Positions 4,951-5,189 of a stretch of DNA of 5,189 nt are shown here, piece by piece. This DNA is from DASSFZ01 sp035693785 (GTDB lineage: Bacteria; Chloroflexota; Anaerolineae; Fen-1058), in contig DASSFZ010000131.1 of assembly GCA_035693785.1 (NCBI GenBank), forward strand, positions 1-5,189, written 5' to 3'. Below the pieces are notes generated by a model. It did no database searches. It worked only from the letters and a program-made list of their open reading frames with translations, and was not told the origin of the DNA. Made by a program: the position numbers and the translations under genes. Each line of letters begins with the position of its first letter. Within the stretch, counting starts at the first letter, position 1.

Positions 4951-4964
4951 GTCGATAGATGGAT

Positions 4965-4988
4965 ATTTGCAAATTTCTGAGCCAGAAA
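4965..4988. other. Palindrome and small hairpin upstream of the serA-like gene
   Basis: ATTTGCAAAT (4965-4974) is a perfect palindrome. It abuts a 6-bp hairpin, TTTCTG-AGC-CAGAAA (4974-4988). This AT-rich patch in GC-rich DNA lies between the upstream gene's stop and the serA-like start, so it may contain an operator or promoter elements. No convincing -35/-10 pair could be assigned. Confidence 0.3.
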
Positions 4989-5021
4989 ACGTCCCCTGGG
5001 AAACCGGTGCGTCACGAGTGC

Positions 5022-5189
5022 TCAGGCGCGCCGCATGGAGGCTAGAAAGGTCTCGCGCACGGACGCATCCCGAAAAACAACTTCGCCGCCCTCGATGCGC
5101 TGCATCCCATCGGCGAAGAGATAGCGCCACGGCGGATCGTTGCCCAGGCGTCCCAGCCCGATGGGCAAGATAGGCGACAGGTACGGCGT
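5022..5189 (-). CDS. Unrecognised protein, C-terminal 55 residues (runs off the right edge)
   Basis: An open minus-strand frame runs from the window edge to TGA at 5022-5024. It begins TPYLSPILPIGLGRLGNDPP and ends FLASMRRA. Codons are rich in G or C at third positions, like the neighbouring genes, which supports a real gene even though its start lies outside the window. Recognisable features are a GLGRLGNDPPWRYLFADG stretch (residues 11-28) and a short strand-like EGGEVVFRD segment. The family cannot be named from this fragment. It is on the same strand as the serA-like gene, with 105 bp between its stop and the serA-like ATG. That gap holds a GGATT repeat and no clear terminator, so co-transcription is possible but unproven. 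Confidence 0.6.
   Translation of the reverse strand, partial: TPYLSPILPIGLGRLGNDPPWRYLFADGMQRIEGGEVVFRDASVRETFLASMRRA

Noticed and set aside
4023..4958. Long plus-strand open frame of 311 codons antisense to the serA-like gene
   Set aside because: It is a GC-rich shadow frame: the product resembles no family I know, is rich in Arg, His, Asp and Gln, and lies opposite a clear PGDH-type protein.

Overview
The window is a GC-rich bacterial segment in which nearly all coding is on the minus strand. Reading along that strand from high to low coordinates, it holds: the 3' end of an unrecognised gene (5022-5189), a D-3-phosphoglycerate dehydrogenase-like gene with an ACT domain (serA-like, 3327-4916), an uncharacterised nucleotidyltransferase of the NTP_transf_5 type (2078-3310), a regulatory region (about 1749-2018), and an operon of AroH-type chorismate mutase (1344-1727) and DAHP synthase with an N-terminal ferredoxin-like domain (337-1347). 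A less GC-rich open frame on the plus strand (4-300) converges on the DAHP synthase gene. The gene types and the 10-11 bp GGATT/ATCCGCG intergenic repeats would suit an environmental lineage such as Chloroflexota, but this is only a weak guess.

The strongest discovery is upstream of aroH. A promoter-like TTGACG-N16-TAACAT is followed almost at once by a 29-codon minus-strand leader ORF (1805-1894). Its codons 11-15 read Tyr-Ala-Tyr-Tyr-Tyr. It is followed by a 9-12 bp hairpin with a U-rich tail (1749-1785), then the aroH Shine-Dalgarno. Two mutually exclusive RNA pairings can be traced by hand: a hairpin immediately after the Tyr codons (1828-1849), and an antiterminator of 11 pairs in 12 positions (1821-1832 with 1768-1779) that would break the terminator. 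This has the complete architecture of ribosome-mediated transcription attenuation responding to tyrosine. The operon it controls supplies the first step of the shikimate pathway (DAHP synthase) and the chorismate-to-prephenate step leading to Phe and Tyr. The DAHP synthase also carries the kind of N-terminal domain through which tyrosine inhibits the Thermotoga maritima enzyme, so tyrosine may control both transcription and enzyme activity.

The serA-like protein has an intact Rossmann motif, substrate-domain loops, intervening domain and ACT domain. The usual NCARGG motif that supplies the catalytic arginine reads NCTHAD, and the neighbouring active-site loops are also changed. It could use an altered substrate or be weakened as a PGDH. 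It probably shares a transcript with the nucleotidyltransferase gene 16 bp downstream. This pair is bracketed by copies of the same short repeat family, and one copy supplies the last ten residues of the nucleotidyltransferase. No rRNA, tRNA, CRISPR array or transposase was seen.
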